The notes below the pieces were generated by a model that worked only from the letters and a program-made list of their open reading frames with translations, was not told the DNA's origin and made no database searches. A program made the translations under genes and the position numbers. From assembly GCF_030161575.1 (NCBI RefSeq), contig NZ_BSUL01000001.1:1178001-1242000 (forward strand): 64,000 nucleotides of DNA, read 5' to 3'. How positions within the stretch are numbered: position 1 is the first letter of the stretch; every line of letters begins with the position of its first letter. Of the stretch, positions 17,474-28,611 are shown piece after piece. The DNA comes from Arenivirga flava. Its GTDB lineage: Bacteria; Actinomycetota; Actinomycetes; Actinomycetales; Microbacteriaceae.

Positions 17474-18649
17474 GTGGCCACTCGCATCGCCCTCTACTCG
17501 CACGACTCGGTCGGACTCGGCCACGTGCGCCGCAACCTCGCCATCGCGCACCAGCTCAGCGCCTCGCTGCCCGCTGCGACGGGCGAGCCCGTCTCCGGCC
17601 TGCTCATCACCGGTCAGCCCGGCGCCACCGTCTTCCCGACGCCGGAGGGATGGGATTGGCTGGTCGTCCCCGGCGTCGCCCCCGCCGCCGACGGCTACGC
17701 TCCGCGACGGATGGGGTCCGGCATGGGCCGGGTCACCGGACTGCGGTCCGCGGCGATCGGCTCGGCGCTCGACGCCTTCGCCCCCGACCTGCTCGTCATC
17801 GACCGGCATCCGCTCGGCGTCGCCCGCGAGCTCGAACCCGCGCTCGACCGGCTGCGCCGCGACCGCCCCGGCTGCGCCGTTGTGCTCGGGCTGCGCGACG
17901 TGCTCGACGACCCGGCCGCGATGGCCGCCGAGTGGTCGCGCATCGGCGGAGCGGATGCGGTGCGCCGCCGTTTCGACGCCGTCTGGGTCTACGGCGACGA
18001 CGCCGTGCACGACCCGCTGGCCGCCGGCGAGATCCCCGCCGGACTGGGCCGCCTCGTGCGCAGCACCGGCTTCCTCGCCCACGGACGCCCCGTCGGGCGG
18101 GACCGATCCCCCGAGCAGCCCTTCGTGCTGACCACGGTCGGCGGTGGCTCGGACGGCCTCGAGCTGGCGTTGGCCGCGGCAGGCGCCCCGGTGCCGGCCG
18201 GGCACCACCACGTCGTCGTCACCGGCCCGCAGATGCCCGCCGGCGATCGCGCCCGGGTGCGCGCGGCCGCGGGGCCGGACGTGCGCGTGGTGACGAGCGT
18301 GCCGGACGCCCTCGCCCTCGTGCGCCGGGCCAGCGCGGTGATCGCGATGGGCGGCTACAACTCCGTCAGCGAGGTCATGAGCACCTCGACGCCGGCGCTC
18401 GTGGTGCCGCGCGTGCGGCGCCGGCGCGAGCAGGCCATCCGCGCCGAGGCCCTCGCCCGGCGCGGGCTGCTCGACGTGCTCGACCCCGCGCGGCTCGACT
18501 CCGCGGCCATCGGCGACTGGCTCGCCGCGCGCGTCGGCGACGCCGTCGACCGCAGCGGCGTCGACCTCGACGGCCTCGCCCGGATCGGCGAGCTCGCCGC
18601 CGCCCTCATCCGCCGCCCCGCCAGGAAGGACCTCGCCCATGCCGTCTGA
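17474..18649 (+). CDS. GT-B glycosyltransferase, COG4671/MurG-like
   Basis: 391 residues from GTG at 17474, preceded by GGAAGG. GT-B fold: the N-terminal lobe opens with RIALYSHDSVGLGHVRRN (the glycine-rich GxGH acceptor loop) and the C-terminal lobe holds GGYNSVSEV near residue 293, the nucleotide-sugar-binding loop of MurG-type enzymes. Unlike MurG there is no undecaprenyl-pathway context. First of six genes; its 3' end overlaps the next by 11 bases. Likely cytoplasmic. Donor and acceptor unknown. Confidence 0.75.
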   Translation: MATRIALYSHDSVGLGHVRRNLAIAHQLSASLPAATGEPVSGLLITGQPGATVFPTPEGWDWLVVPGVAPAADGYAPRRMGSGMGRVTGLRSAAIGSALDAFAPDLLVIDRHPLGVARELEPALDRLRRDRPGCAVVLGLRDVLDDPAAMAAEWSRIGGADAVRRRFDAVWVYGDDAVHDPLAAGEIPAGLGRLVRSTGFLAHGRPVGRDRSPEQPFVLTTVGGGSDGLELALAAAGAPVPAGHHHVVVTGPQMPAGDRARVRAAAGPDVRVVTSVPDALALVRRASAVIAMGGYNSVSEVMSTSTPALVVPRVRRRREQAIRAEALARRGLLDVLDPARLDSAAIGDWLAARVGDAVDRSGVDLDGLARIGELAAALIRRPARKDLAHAV

Positions 18650-19877
18650 GACGCCCCGCATCGGCTACGTCGTCAAGACGTACCCCCGCTTCTCGGAGAC
18701 CTTCGTCGTCTCCGAGCTGCTCGCCCGGGAGGCCCGTGGCGAGCGCTGCACGATCTTCTCGCTGCGCGCGAGCGCCGACGAGCGCTACCACCCCGAGCTC
18801 GCCCGCGTCGAGGCCCCGGTGCGGCACCTGCCGCGACCCGAGAAGGCGAGCAGCGCCTGGAGCGCCCTGGCCGAAGCGGCGCACGGGGACCCCGTCGTCG
18901 CCGCCGGCATCGCCCGCGAACTGCCGGAGCTGCTGCAGGCGCCCGTCACCGAGGCCGTGCACGCCGTGCGCGTCGCCCGGCTCGCCCGCGACCTCGGCAT
19001 CGAGCACCTGCACGCCCACTTCGCCTCGACCGCGACCACCGTCGCGCGGCTCGCCGCGCGCGTCGCCGGGCTGCCCTATTCGTTCACCGCGCACGCGAAG
19101 GACATCTTCCACGACGAGGTCGACGAAGCCGACCTCGGTCGCAAGCTGGCCGATGCGCACCACGTCGTCACCGTCTCCGAGTACAACCTGGCCGACCTGC
19201 GCCGCCGGTTCCCGTCGTCGGCCGGCAGGCTGCACCGCGTCTACAACGGCCTCGAGATCGAGCGCTTCCCCTACCGCGACCGCCCCGCGCACGGCGGCCC
19301 GCTGCGCGTCGCGGCCGTGGGCCGGCTCGTCGAGAAGAAGGGCTTCGCCGATCTGATCGAGGCGGTGCGGATGCTCGGCGAGCGCGGCGTGCCCGTCGAG
19401 GTGCGCCTCGCCGGCGGCGGCGAGCTGCACGACGAGCTCGCGGCGCGCATCCGCTCGGCCGGTCTCGACGACCGCTTCGCGCTGCTCGGCCCGCGCACGC
19501 AGGCCGAGGTGCGCGAGCTGCTCGACTGGTGCGACGTCTTCGCCGCGCCCTCGGTCGTCGGCATCGATGGCAACGCCGACGGGCTGCCCACGGTGCTGCT
19601 CGAGGCCATGGCCTCCGGGGCCCCATGCCTGGCGACGGACGTCACCGGCATCCCCGAGGTGATCCTCGATGGCGTGACCGGGCGCCTCCTGCCCCAGGCC
19701 GACCCGCTCGCCCTCGCCGATGCGCTGACCGCGATCGCCGACGATCCCTCGGCGGCGCGGGCCATGACCCGCTCGGCGCGGGCGCTCATCGAGCGCAGCT
19801 TCGACAGCGCCCGCCAAGCGGAGCAGCTCGCGGAGCTGGTCGCCGGCGGCGCCCTGGCCGAGCGGGCGGTGGCCTGA
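18639..19877 (+). CDS. Glycosyltransferase family 4, colanic-acid-type (WcaL-like)
   Basis: 412 residues, GT-B fold. N-terminus RIGYVVKTYPRFSETFVVSE is typical of the WcaL/AmsK-like GT4 subgroup; LHAHFASTATTVARLAA and PYSFTAHAKDI continue it. The C-terminal donor site has AVGRLVEKKGFADLIEA and the E-x7-E region ADGLPTVLLEAMASG. Ends TGATG with the next gene. Retaining sugar transfer onto a lipid-linked or soluble acceptor is expected. Confidence 0.85.
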   Translation: MPSETPRIGYVVKTYPRFSETFVVSELLAREARGERCTIFSLRASADERYHPELARVEAPVRHLPRPEKASSAWSALAEAAHGDPVVAAGIARELPELLQAPVTEAVHAVRVARLARDLGIEHLHAHFASTATTVARLAARVAGLPYSFTAHAKDIFHDEVDEADLGRKLADAHHVVTVSEYNLADLRRRFPSSAGRLHRVYNGLEIERFPYRDRPAHGGPLRVAAVGRLVEKKGFADLIEAVRMLGERGVPVEVRLAGGGELHDELAARIRSAGLDDRFALLGPRTQAEVRELLDWCDVFAAPSVVGIDGNADGLPTVLLEAMASGAPCLATDVTGIPEVILDGVTGRLLPQADPLALADALTAIADDPSAARAMTRSARALIERSFDSARQAEQLAELVAGGALAERAVA

Positions 19878-21013
19878 TGCGCATCGCCTACCTCTGCGTC
19901 GACCCCGGGGTGCCCGTCTTCGGCCGCAAGGGCTCGTCCGTGCACGTGCAGGAGATGCTGCGCGCGATGCGCCGGCTCGGCCACGAGCCCGCGCTCTACT
20001 GCGCGAGGGTCGGCGGCGAGCCGCCCGCGGACCTCGCCGACGTGCCCGTCGTCGAACGCCGGATCCACGGCGCGGCGGGCGCCGAGCGCGAGCGGGACAC
20101 GGCCGATGCGGCCGCGGAGCTCGCGCTGGCCGCGATCGCCGACGGCTGCGACCTCGTCTACGAGCGTTACGCCCTCTTCAGCGAGGCCGCGGCGGTGGTC
20201 GCCCGCACCGCCGACGTGCCCTCCGTGCTCGAGGTGAACGCGCCGCTCGTCGAGGAGCAGGCCCGCCACCGGGTGCTGGACGACCGCGCGGGCGCGGAGC
20301 GCGCGACCCGGGCCTCGCTCCAGGCGGCCAGCACGGCGGTCTGCGTCTCCGGCCCCGTCGAGGACTGGGCGCGCGAGCAGGGCGCGCCGCGCACGATCGT
20401 GCTGCCCAACGGCGTCGACGTCGACCGCTTCGCCCCGGCCGCGCACGCGCCGACGGACCGGCCCACGATCGCCTTCGTCGGCACCCTGAAGCCCTGGCAC
20501 GGCGTCGACCGGCTGCTCGAGGCCGCTGCCGGGCTGCCGCTGCGGCTGCTCGTCGTCGGCGACGGACCCGAGGGCGCAGCGCTGCGCGAGCGCGCCGAGC
20601 GCCTCGATCTCGAGGTCGAGTTCACCGGAGCGGTCGAGCCGTCGGCGATCCCCGAGCTGCTCGCCCGAGCGGATGTCGCCGCCGCACCCTACCCGGGCGG
20701 CGAGGAGGACTACTTCTCCCCGCTGAAGGTCTTCGAGTACCTGGCGGCGGGTCTGCCCGTGGTCGCCAGCGCCACCGGCCAGCTCCCGATCCTGCTGCGC
20801 GACGGCGTCACGGGTGTGCTCGTGCCCCCGGGCGATGTCGAGGCGCTGCGCGCAGCGCTCGCCGAGCTGATCGACGATCCCGCCGCACGGCGGCGCATGG
20901 GCGCCGCGGCACGCGCCGAGGCCGTACGCGAGCACGACTGGCGCCGGGTGGCGCAGGCGGCGCTCGATGCGGCGACCGGCGCGTCCGCCCATCCGCTCGA
21001 GGTGGCGTCGTGA
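19877..21013 (+). CDS. Glycosyltransferase family 4
   Basis: 378 residues. Starts MRIAYLCVDPGVPVFGRKGSS with the GxxKGSS acceptor loop, has VLPNGVDVDRF between lobes, AFVGTLKPWHGVDRLLEA at the donor lobe, and SPLKVFEYLAAGLPVVAS as the E-x7-E element. Overlaps the previous stop by one base and the next start by four (GTGA), so the whole set is translationally coupled. Second GT4 of the cluster. Confidence 0.85.
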   Translation: MRIAYLCVDPGVPVFGRKGSSVHVQEMLRAMRRLGHEPALYCARVGGEPPADLADVPVVERRIHGAAGAERERDTADAAAELALAAIADGCDLVYERYALFSEAAAVVARTADVPSVLEVNAPLVEEQARHRVLDDRAGAERATRASLQAASTAVCVSGPVEDWAREQGAPRTIVLPNGVDVDRFAPAAHAPTDRPTIAFVGTLKPWHGVDRLLEAAAGLPLRLLVVGDGPEGAALRERAERLDLEVEFTGAVEPSAIPELLARADVAAAPYPGGEEDYFSPLKVFEYLAAGLPVVASATGQLPILLRDGVTGVLVPPGDVEALRAALAELIDDPAARRRMGAAARAEAVREHDWRRVAQAALDAATGASAHPLEVAS

Positions 21014-22883
21014 GCCGCCGGGAGCCCGGGCCCCTGCGCCGCACGCTGCGCATCGTGCGCCCGGAGCTGCGCGGCCAGCGCACCCTCACGGCCGGCGGCA
21101 TGCTGGCGCTGCTGGGCGAGGTGTGCTTCCGCATCCTCGAGCCCTGGCCGATCAAATGGGTCATCGACGCCGTGAGCGCGAGCCTGGGCGCCGACGTGCC
21201 CGGCATCGGCGGCGGCGGCGCCTCCATGCCGCTGCTCCTCGGCTGCGCCGCGGCCCTGCTGGGCATCGTGGGGATGCGCGCCCTCGCCGCGTACCTGTCG
21301 ACCGTGCAGTTCGCGATCGTCGGATCGGAGGTGGCCACCGCCCTGCGCGCCCGCGTCTTCGACCACGTGCAGTCGCTGTCGATGCGGTATCACGCGACCG
21401 CGCCGGCGGGTGACACCGTGCAGCGCCTCGTCGGCGACGTCGGCCGGCTGCAGGAGGTCGCCGTGACCGCGGGGCTCCCCTGGTCGGCAACGTCGTCACC
21501 CTGCTCGTGCTGCTCGTGGTGCTGCTGCTGCTCGACCCGCTCATGACCGCGATCGTGGCCGGCGCGGCGCTCGCGTACCTGCTGGTCTCGCGGGGCAGCA
21601 CCAAGCGCATCACCGCGGCGTCGCGCACGACCCGCAAGGGCGAGGGCGCGCTGGCCGACACCGCTGCCGAGAGCCTCGGCGCGATGCGCGTCGTGCAGGC
21701 CTACGGCCTGCAGTCGACGGTGGCCCGCCGCTTCCAGGGCGGCAACGACCGGGCGCTGCGCGAGGGGGTCAAGGCCAAGCGGCTCGCCGCGCGACTGGAG
21801 CGCGGCACCGACGTCATCGTCGGCGTCGCGACCGCGCTGGTGCTCGTCCTCGGCGGCTGGCGGGTGTCGCAGGGGGCGCTGACCCCCGGCGATCTGGTCA
21901 TCTTCGTCATGTACCTGAAGATCGCGATGCGCCCGCTGAAGGACATGGCCAAGTTCACGGGCCGCATCGCCCGGGCCGCGGCCTCCGGGGAACGGGTGGC
22001 CGATCTGCTCGACGAGCGCGCCGACATCGTCGACGCGCCGCACGCGAAGGATGCCCGCATCCGCTTCGGCTCCGTCGAGTTCGACGATGTGACGGTGCGC
22101 CATGGCGGCACCACCGTGCTCGATGGCCTGCGTCTGAGGATCGCACCGGGCGAGCACGTCTGCCTGCTCGGCGCCTCGGGAGCGGGCAAGTCGACGCTCG
22201 CCTCGCTGATCCCGCGCATGCTCGACCCCGTCGACGGCACGGTGCGCATCGACGGCGACGACCTGCGCGACCTGAAGCTGCAGGGCCTGCGCAGTCAGGT
22301 CTCGCTGCTGCTGCAGGAGTCGGTGCTGTTCGCCACCACCGTGCGCGAGAACATCCGCTACGGCCGGCTCGACGCCAGCGACGAGGAGGTCGAGCGAGCT
22401 GCCCGCGATGCGGAGGCCCACGACTTCATCGCCGCGCTGCCCGACGGCTACGAGACGCGGCTCGGCGCGCGGGGCGACACGCTCTCCGGCGGGCAGCGGC
22501 AGCGCATCGCCATCGCACGGGCCCTGCTGCGCGACGCCCCGGTCGTCGTGCTCGACGAGGCCACGACCGGGCTGGACCCCGCCGCGCGCGCCCAGGTCTC
22601 GGCGTCCCTCGCCCGGCTCACCGCGGGGCGCACGACGGTCGCCATCACGCACGACGCTGCCGCCGTGCGCGGCGCCGACCGCGTGCTCTGGCTCGAGGAC
22701 GGCCGCATCGTCGAGGACGGACGGCCCGCCGACCTGCTCGAGCGACCGGGCAGCCGCTTCGCGACGTGGTTCCGGGGTGCCTCGGATGCGGAGCAGCCGT
22801 CCGTCTCCGCCGGCCCGATGCCGACCCGCCCGCTCCCGCTGCCGGCGACCCCGGCGACCGCGCCGCTCGAGGTGCTGCGATGA
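21010..22883 (+). CDS. ABC transporter, fused permease-ATPase (exporter type), frameshifted
   Basis: About 624 residues: six-helix transmembrane domain followed by an ATPase. Walker A GASGAGKST, Q loop LLLQES, signature LSGGQRQR, Walker B VVVLDEATT and the switch His in ITHDAA are all present, so the half-transporter should dimerise to work. Near 21477-21480 one C is missing from a CCCC run; restoring it joins VTAGLP to LVGNVVTLL. It is fourth in the glycosyltransferase operon and overlaps both neighbours by four bases, suggesting that it exports or flips the product. Confidence 0.85.
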
Positions 22884-24030
22884 CCGCCGTGCGCAGCGGC
22901 GCCGAGGCGGCGATCCTCCTGCGCGAGCGACGGGTGCCGGGCCTCGCCCTGCTGCTCGACGCCGACCGTCTCGCGCAGGCCGTCGGCGAGCCGGCGCGCA
23001 TCGAGCGGATGCGGTGGAAGCCGGGCGCCGGCGTCGTCGCGTCGCTGCGCACCGAACGCGGCGGCAGCCGCTTCCTCGCCGCCTACGCCGACGCCGCGAA
23101 GGCCGCGAAGGACCTGCAGACGGCATCCCGCCTCGGCGCGCGGCTCACCGCCGTCGGCGACGTGCCCGGCACGGTGGTCGGCGCCCTCGACGGCGACCGG
23201 GCCATCGCGCGCAGCCTCGCCCGGCTGCGCCGCCGCCTGCCGGGCGTCGACACCGGCTCGCTCGTGCTGCGCCACAACCCGGCCCGGCGCATCGTCCTGC
23301 GCCTCGCCGACGGCCGGGTGCTCAAGCTCGCCGCCCGGGGCCGCGACCGCGTGCTCGTCGCGATCGTGGGCGGTGACCTCGCCGCGGCCGGGGTGCCCGT
23401 CGTCGCCGAGGCGGCCGTGCCGCGGGTCGCCGAGGCCACCGTGCTGCCGTGGTGGGGCCGCGGCGATCTCTCGGCCCGACCCGACCCGACCGCTGCGCGG
23501 CTCGCCGGCCTCGCGACCGCGGCGCTCCACGACGCCTCCCCGCCGGCCGGCGCGATCCTGCTCGCGGAGCGCTCGCTGCGCCGCGAGCTGGTGCGGGCTC
23601 GCGACGGCGTGGCCGCCGTCCTGCCGGGCCTGGCACCGGAGGCGGGGGCCGTCGTCGACGCCGTGCTGCGCGGCGTGGAGCGCTCGGCGACCCCGCCGAC
23701 CGTCGCCCACGGCGACCTCTCCCCGATCAGGTGCTGCTCGGCGATGACGGGGTGCGCCTCATCGACCTCGACCGCGTCTGCCTCGCCAGCCCCGCCGCCG
23801 ACCTCGGCTCGTTCCGCGCCGCAGCCGTGCTCGCGGGTGCCGAGCCGCTCGCCGACGCGCTGCTCGACGGCTACGCCGAGCAGCGCGCGGCTCCGGGCGA
23901 ACGGGAGCTGCGCCTGCACACGGCCGCCTCCCTGCTGAGCCGGGCGATCGAGCCGTTCCGCACGCGTCAGGACGGATGGGACGAGGCCGTCGAGCGCACC
24001 CTGCGCCTCGCGCAGGCGGTGCTGCCGTGA
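22880..24030 (+). CDS. APH/choline-kinase-fold phosphotransferase, frameshifted, altered catalytic motif
   Basis: About 383 residues. The aminoglycoside-phosphotransferase fold is shown by the catalytic loop HGDLSPDQ and the metal site LIDLDRV. The last loop position is Gln where the family normally has Asn, the Mg ligand (HGDxxxxN). One C is missing from CCCC at 23721-23724; without it the frame leaves the catalytic loop. Overlaps the ABC gene (ATGA) and the next kinase (GTGA). Probably phosphorylates a sugar or glycolipid of the operon rather than an antibiotic; not proven. Confidence 0.75.
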
Positions 24031-25043
24031 CCGCCCTCCTCGTCCCCGCGACGGCCGAGGACGAGCACGACCGCACCTGGATCATCCGACGCGCCTGGCC
24101 GGACAAGGAGGGCGGCGTCACCGTCGAGGCCGTGCACCCGGCCGAGCGTCACGCCAGGGCGGGCCGGATGGTCGGCGGTGCCGTCGAGCTCGGGCCGCTC
24201 GGCGCGGACCGCCGCCTGCCCGCGCTCGCCGAGGCCGCCCGCAGCGGCACCGTGCTCGTGCACCGGCTCGGCCGCCGCGCCGTGGTGCGGGAGCACGACG
24301 GCGGCGCCTACCGGAAGATCGTGCGGGCGGGCCGCGCAGCGGAGCTCGCCGCGAGCTCGGCACCGGAGGGGTGGCCCGCCGCCTTCACGCTCGCCGCCGT
24401 GCTCGAGGCGGACGAGCAGTCCGTGCGCTTCGCCGCGCTGCCCGGCCGCACCCTGCGAACGATCGGCGCCGCCGAGGGCGACGAGTGGATCGCGGCCTGG
24501 CGCGCCCTCGCCGAGGCGTGGGCGGACGTGCCCGGCGCGCCCGCGTCGATCGGCGCCGAGCACGGGCCCGAGCGCGAGGCCGCGGTGCTGCTCGCCTGGG
24601 CGCGCATGGCCGCTCCCCTCGGCCCGCACGCGCCGGCCCTGCTGCGCCGCGCCGAGCGCCTCGCCGAGCGCCTGCAGGACGGCACGGCCCAGCCCCTGCG
24701 CCCGGCGCACCGCGATCTGCACGACGGCCAGGTGCTCTGGCACCCGCGGCACGGACTGGGTCTGCTCGACCTCGACACGGCCGCGTCGGCGGAGCCGGCG
24801 CTCGATCTCGGCAACCTGCTCGCCCATCTCGACTGGCGGGTGCGGCAGGGCGGCCTGCGCGCGCTGCGCGCCGCCCGCATCCGCTCGATGCTGCAACGCA
24901 CCGCTGCCGCCGTCGACGTGGATCCGGAGCGGCTGCGGCTGGCCGAGCGGGTCGCCGCGCTGCGGATCGCGTGCGTGCACCGTTTCCGCCCGCCGAGCCG
25001 CGCCGCCGCCGAGCGGCTGCTGCTCGACGAGCTCGCGCGTTGA
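24027..25043 (+). CDS. APH-fold phosphotransferase, second kinase of the cluster
   Basis: 338 residues from the GTG overlapping the previous stop. The catalytic loop is HRDLHDGQVLW and the metal site GLLDLDTA; again Gln replaces the usual Asn at the eighth position. The N-terminal 90 residues contain an unusual beta-rich lobe. It is last of the six genes and is followed 8 bases on by a hairpin terminator. The two kinases share the same substitution, which suggests a common subfamily; whether they act in sequence or as a heterodimer is unknown. Confidence 0.75.
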   Translation: MTALLVPATAEDEHDRTWIIRRAWPDKEGGVTVEAVHPAERHARAGRMVGGAVELGPLGADRRLPALAEAARSGTVLVHRLGRRAVVREHDGGAYRKIVRAGRAAELAASSAPEGWPAAFTLAAVLEADEQSVRFAALPGRTLRTIGAAEGDEWIAAWRALAEAWADVPGAPASIGAEHGPEREAAVLLAWARMAAPLGPHAPALLRRAERLAERLQDGTAQPLRPAHRDLHDGQVLWHPRHGLGLLDLDTAASAEPALDLGNLLAHLDWRVRQGGLRALRAARIRSMLQRTAAAVDVDPERLRLAERVAALRIACVHRFRPPSRAAAERLLLDELAR

Positions 25044-25051
25044 CGAGAGCA

Positions 25052-25080
25052 GGGGCCGGATGCTTCTGGCATCCGGCCCC
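25052..25080 (+). terminator. Hairpin terminator of the glycosyltransferase/ABC/kinase operon
   Basis: GGGGCCGGATGC paired perfectly with GCATCCGGCCCC, five-base loop TTCTG, then TTCGG. Starts eight bases after the last kinase stop. Confidence 0.8.
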
Positions 25081-25128
25081 TTCGGTGTCGCGTGGTTACC
25101 GCGACGGCTCGCACGAACTACAGCGAGA

Positions 25129-26205
<1,077 letters not shown>

Positions 26206-26712
26206 TCAGTTCTTGTAGACGCGCTCGGTCATCGACTTGGAGCCGCGCGCCACGGCCACGAGGCCCGACTGCACGATCTCCTTGACGCCGTACGGCTCCA
26301 GGATCCTCAGGAAGGCCTTGGCCTTGCCCGAGTCGCCCGTGAGCTCGATGACGAGCGCATCGCTCGCGACGTCCACCACGTGGGCGCGGAAGAGCGAGGT
26401 GGCCTCGAGGACCTGGGACCGGGTCGTGTTGTCGACCCTCACCTTGATGAGCAGGTGCTCGCGCTGCACGGATTGCGCAGGGTCGAGCTCCACGATCTTG
26501 ATCACGTTCACGAGCTTGTTGAGCTGCTTGGTGACCTGTTCCAGCGGGAGGTCCTCGACGTCGACCACGACCGTGATGCGAGAGAGGCCCTCGAGCTCGG
26601 TCGGGCCCACGGCGAGGCTCTGGATGTTGAAGCCGCGGCGCGAGAACAGCCCGGCGACACGGGTGAGCAGACCCGGCTTGTCCTCGACGAGGAGCGAGAG
26701 CACGTGCGCCAT
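26206..26712 (-). CDS. ilvN: Acetolactate synthase small (regulatory) subunit
   Basis: 168 residues: an N-terminal ACT domain ([20 protein letters not shown], with [10 protein letters not shown]) and a C-terminal regulatory domain. Confers valine feedback on IlvB. Start ATG overlaps the ilvB stop as TGATG, so subunits are made together. Confidence 0.96.
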   Translation of the reverse strand: MAHVLSLLVEDKPGLLTRVAGLFSRRGFNIQSLAVGPTELEGLSRITVVVDVEDLPLEQVTKQLNKLVNVIKIVELDPAQSVQREHLLIKVRVDNTTRSQVLEATSLFRAHVVDVASDALVIELTGDSGKAKAFLRILEPYGVKEIVQSGLVAVARGSKSMTERVYKN

Positions 26713-28569
26713 CAGCGGGCACCTCCGTTCTGGTCCGCGGCCAGCGCGTCGTCCTCGACGCGTCCGGTCTCCGAGAGGTCGTCGTCGAAGGAGGGCGTGC
26801 TCGCGGGCGTACTGCACGTAGGAGTTGCTCACGCCCTGCGGCACCATCGGCCACACCATCGAGTCGGCGCTCACGACGAAGTCGATCACGACCGGGCGGT
26901 CGTTGGTCTCGAGCGCCAGCGCGATCGCGGCGTCGATCTCCTCCTCCTTCTCCACCCGGATGCCGAGGGCGCCGTACGCCTCCGCGAGCTTCACGAAGTC
27001 GGGCACGCGGATCGAACCGTGGCCGGTGCTGAGCTCGGTGTTGGAGTAGCGGCCGTCGTAGAACAGCGTCTGCCACTGGCGCACCATGCCCAGCGAGGAG
27101 TTGTTGATCACCGCGACCTTGATCGGGATGTCGTTGATGACGCAGGTGGCGAGCTCCTGGTTGGTCATCTGGAAGCAGCCGTCGCCGTCGATGGCCCAGA
27201 CCACGCGGTCGGGCTCGGCGACCTTGGCGCCCATGGCCGCCGGCACCGAGTAGCCCATCGTGCCGGCGCCGCCGGAGTTGAGCCACGCGTTGGGGCGCTC
27301 GTACTTGATGAACTGCGCCGCCCACATCTGGTGCTGGCCGACGCCGGCGGCGAAGACGCCCTCCGGACCGGTCAGCTCGCCGATGCGGGAGATGACGTGC
27401 TGCGGGGCGAGGAGGCCGTCGGTGGTCGGCGCGTAGCCGAGCGGGAACTGCTCGCGCAGACCGTTCAGGCGCTCCCACCACGCGGTGTAGTCGGCGGGGG
27501 CCTGCGATGCCGAGGCCTGCTTGACCGCGGCGAGCAGGTCGACCAGCACGTCCTTGAGGTCGCCGACGATCGGCACCTCCGCGGTGCGGATCTTGCCGAT
27601 CTCCGCCGGGTCGATGTCGACGTGCACGACCTTGGCCTCCGGGGCGAAGAGCGCCGCCTTGCCCGTGACGCGGTCGTCGAAGCGGGCGCCGAGCGAGACG
27701 ATGAGGTCGCTCTCCTGCAGCGCCAGCACGGCGGGCACGGTGCCGTGCATGCCGGGCATGCCGAGCTGCAGCTCGTGCGAGTCGGGGAAGGCGCCACGCG
27801 CCATGAGCGTCGTGACGACCGGGGCGCCGACCTGCTCGGCGAGGGCGAGCAGCTCCTCCGAGGCGCGGCTGCGGATCACGCCGCCGCCGACGTAGAGCAC
27901 CGGCTTGCGCGCCTCGAGGATCAGCTGCGCCGCGGCGAGGATCTGCTTGCCGTGCGCCTTCGTGACGGGGCGGTAGCCGGGCAGGTCGAGCTTGGGCGGC
28001 CAGGAGAACTCGAACTCGTCCTGCTGGGCGTCCTTCGTGATGTCCACGAGCACGGGGCCGGGGCGTCCGGTCGTCGCGATGTGGTGAGCGGATGCGAGCG
28101 CGCCGGGGATCTCGGCGGCCGACTTCACGAGGATCGAGTGCTTCGTGATCGGCATCGTGATGCCGATGATGTCGGCCTCCTGGAAGGCGTCCGTGCCCAT
28201 GAGCGTCGAGAACACCTGGCCGGTGATGGCGAGCAGCGGCACCGAGTCCATGTAGGCGTCCGCGATGGCGGTCACCAGGTTGGTGGCGCCGGGTCCGCTC
28301 GTCGCGATCGCGACGCCGAGCTTGCCGCTCGCGGCGGCGTACCCCTCGGCCGCGTGGCCGGCGCCCTGCTCGTGGCGCACGAGGATGTGGCGGATCTTGT
28401 CCGCGTCGAGCAGCGGGTCGTAGACGGGCAGGATCGCGCCGCCGGGCAGGCCGAAGACGTCGGTGACGCCGAGGGCCTCCAGCGAGCGGACGACGGCCTG
28501 CGCGCCCGTCATGGTCTCGCCGCGCGCGGGCGCGGCCGATGCCGGAGTGGCCGGGAAGTCCAGGGACAT
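26712..28569 (-). CDS. ilvB: Acetolactate synthase large subunit, frameshifted near the end
   Basis: Thiamine-diphosphate enzyme starting branched-chain synthesis. About 619 residues. Catalytic Glu67 in VRHEQGAGH, the PYR domain, FAD-binding middle domain ([11 protein letters not shown]) and TPP motif [12 protein letters not shown] are intact. At about 26791-26795 the frame slips: after YVQYAREHA the expected acidic tail [15 protein letters not shown] lies in another frame, consistent with two lost C bases or one extra. With the slip repaired the stop is at 26712-26714. As written it would read into ilvN as a false fusion. Confidence 0.93.
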
Positions 28570-28611
28570 GGTGAGCCTTGTCGTGGAGTTGGTTTGCGGG
28601 AGGTCAGGGCC

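Noticed and set aside
22880-25043. Aminoglycoside resistance genes
   Set aside because: The kinases only share the fold; their catalytic loops are altered and they sit in a glycosyltransferase/exporter operon.
26206-28569. Single protein joining IlvB and IlvN
   Set aside because: The join follows a frame slip at about 26791-26795; IlvN has its own ATG overlapping the repaired IlvB stop, and the linking residues are not conserved sequence.
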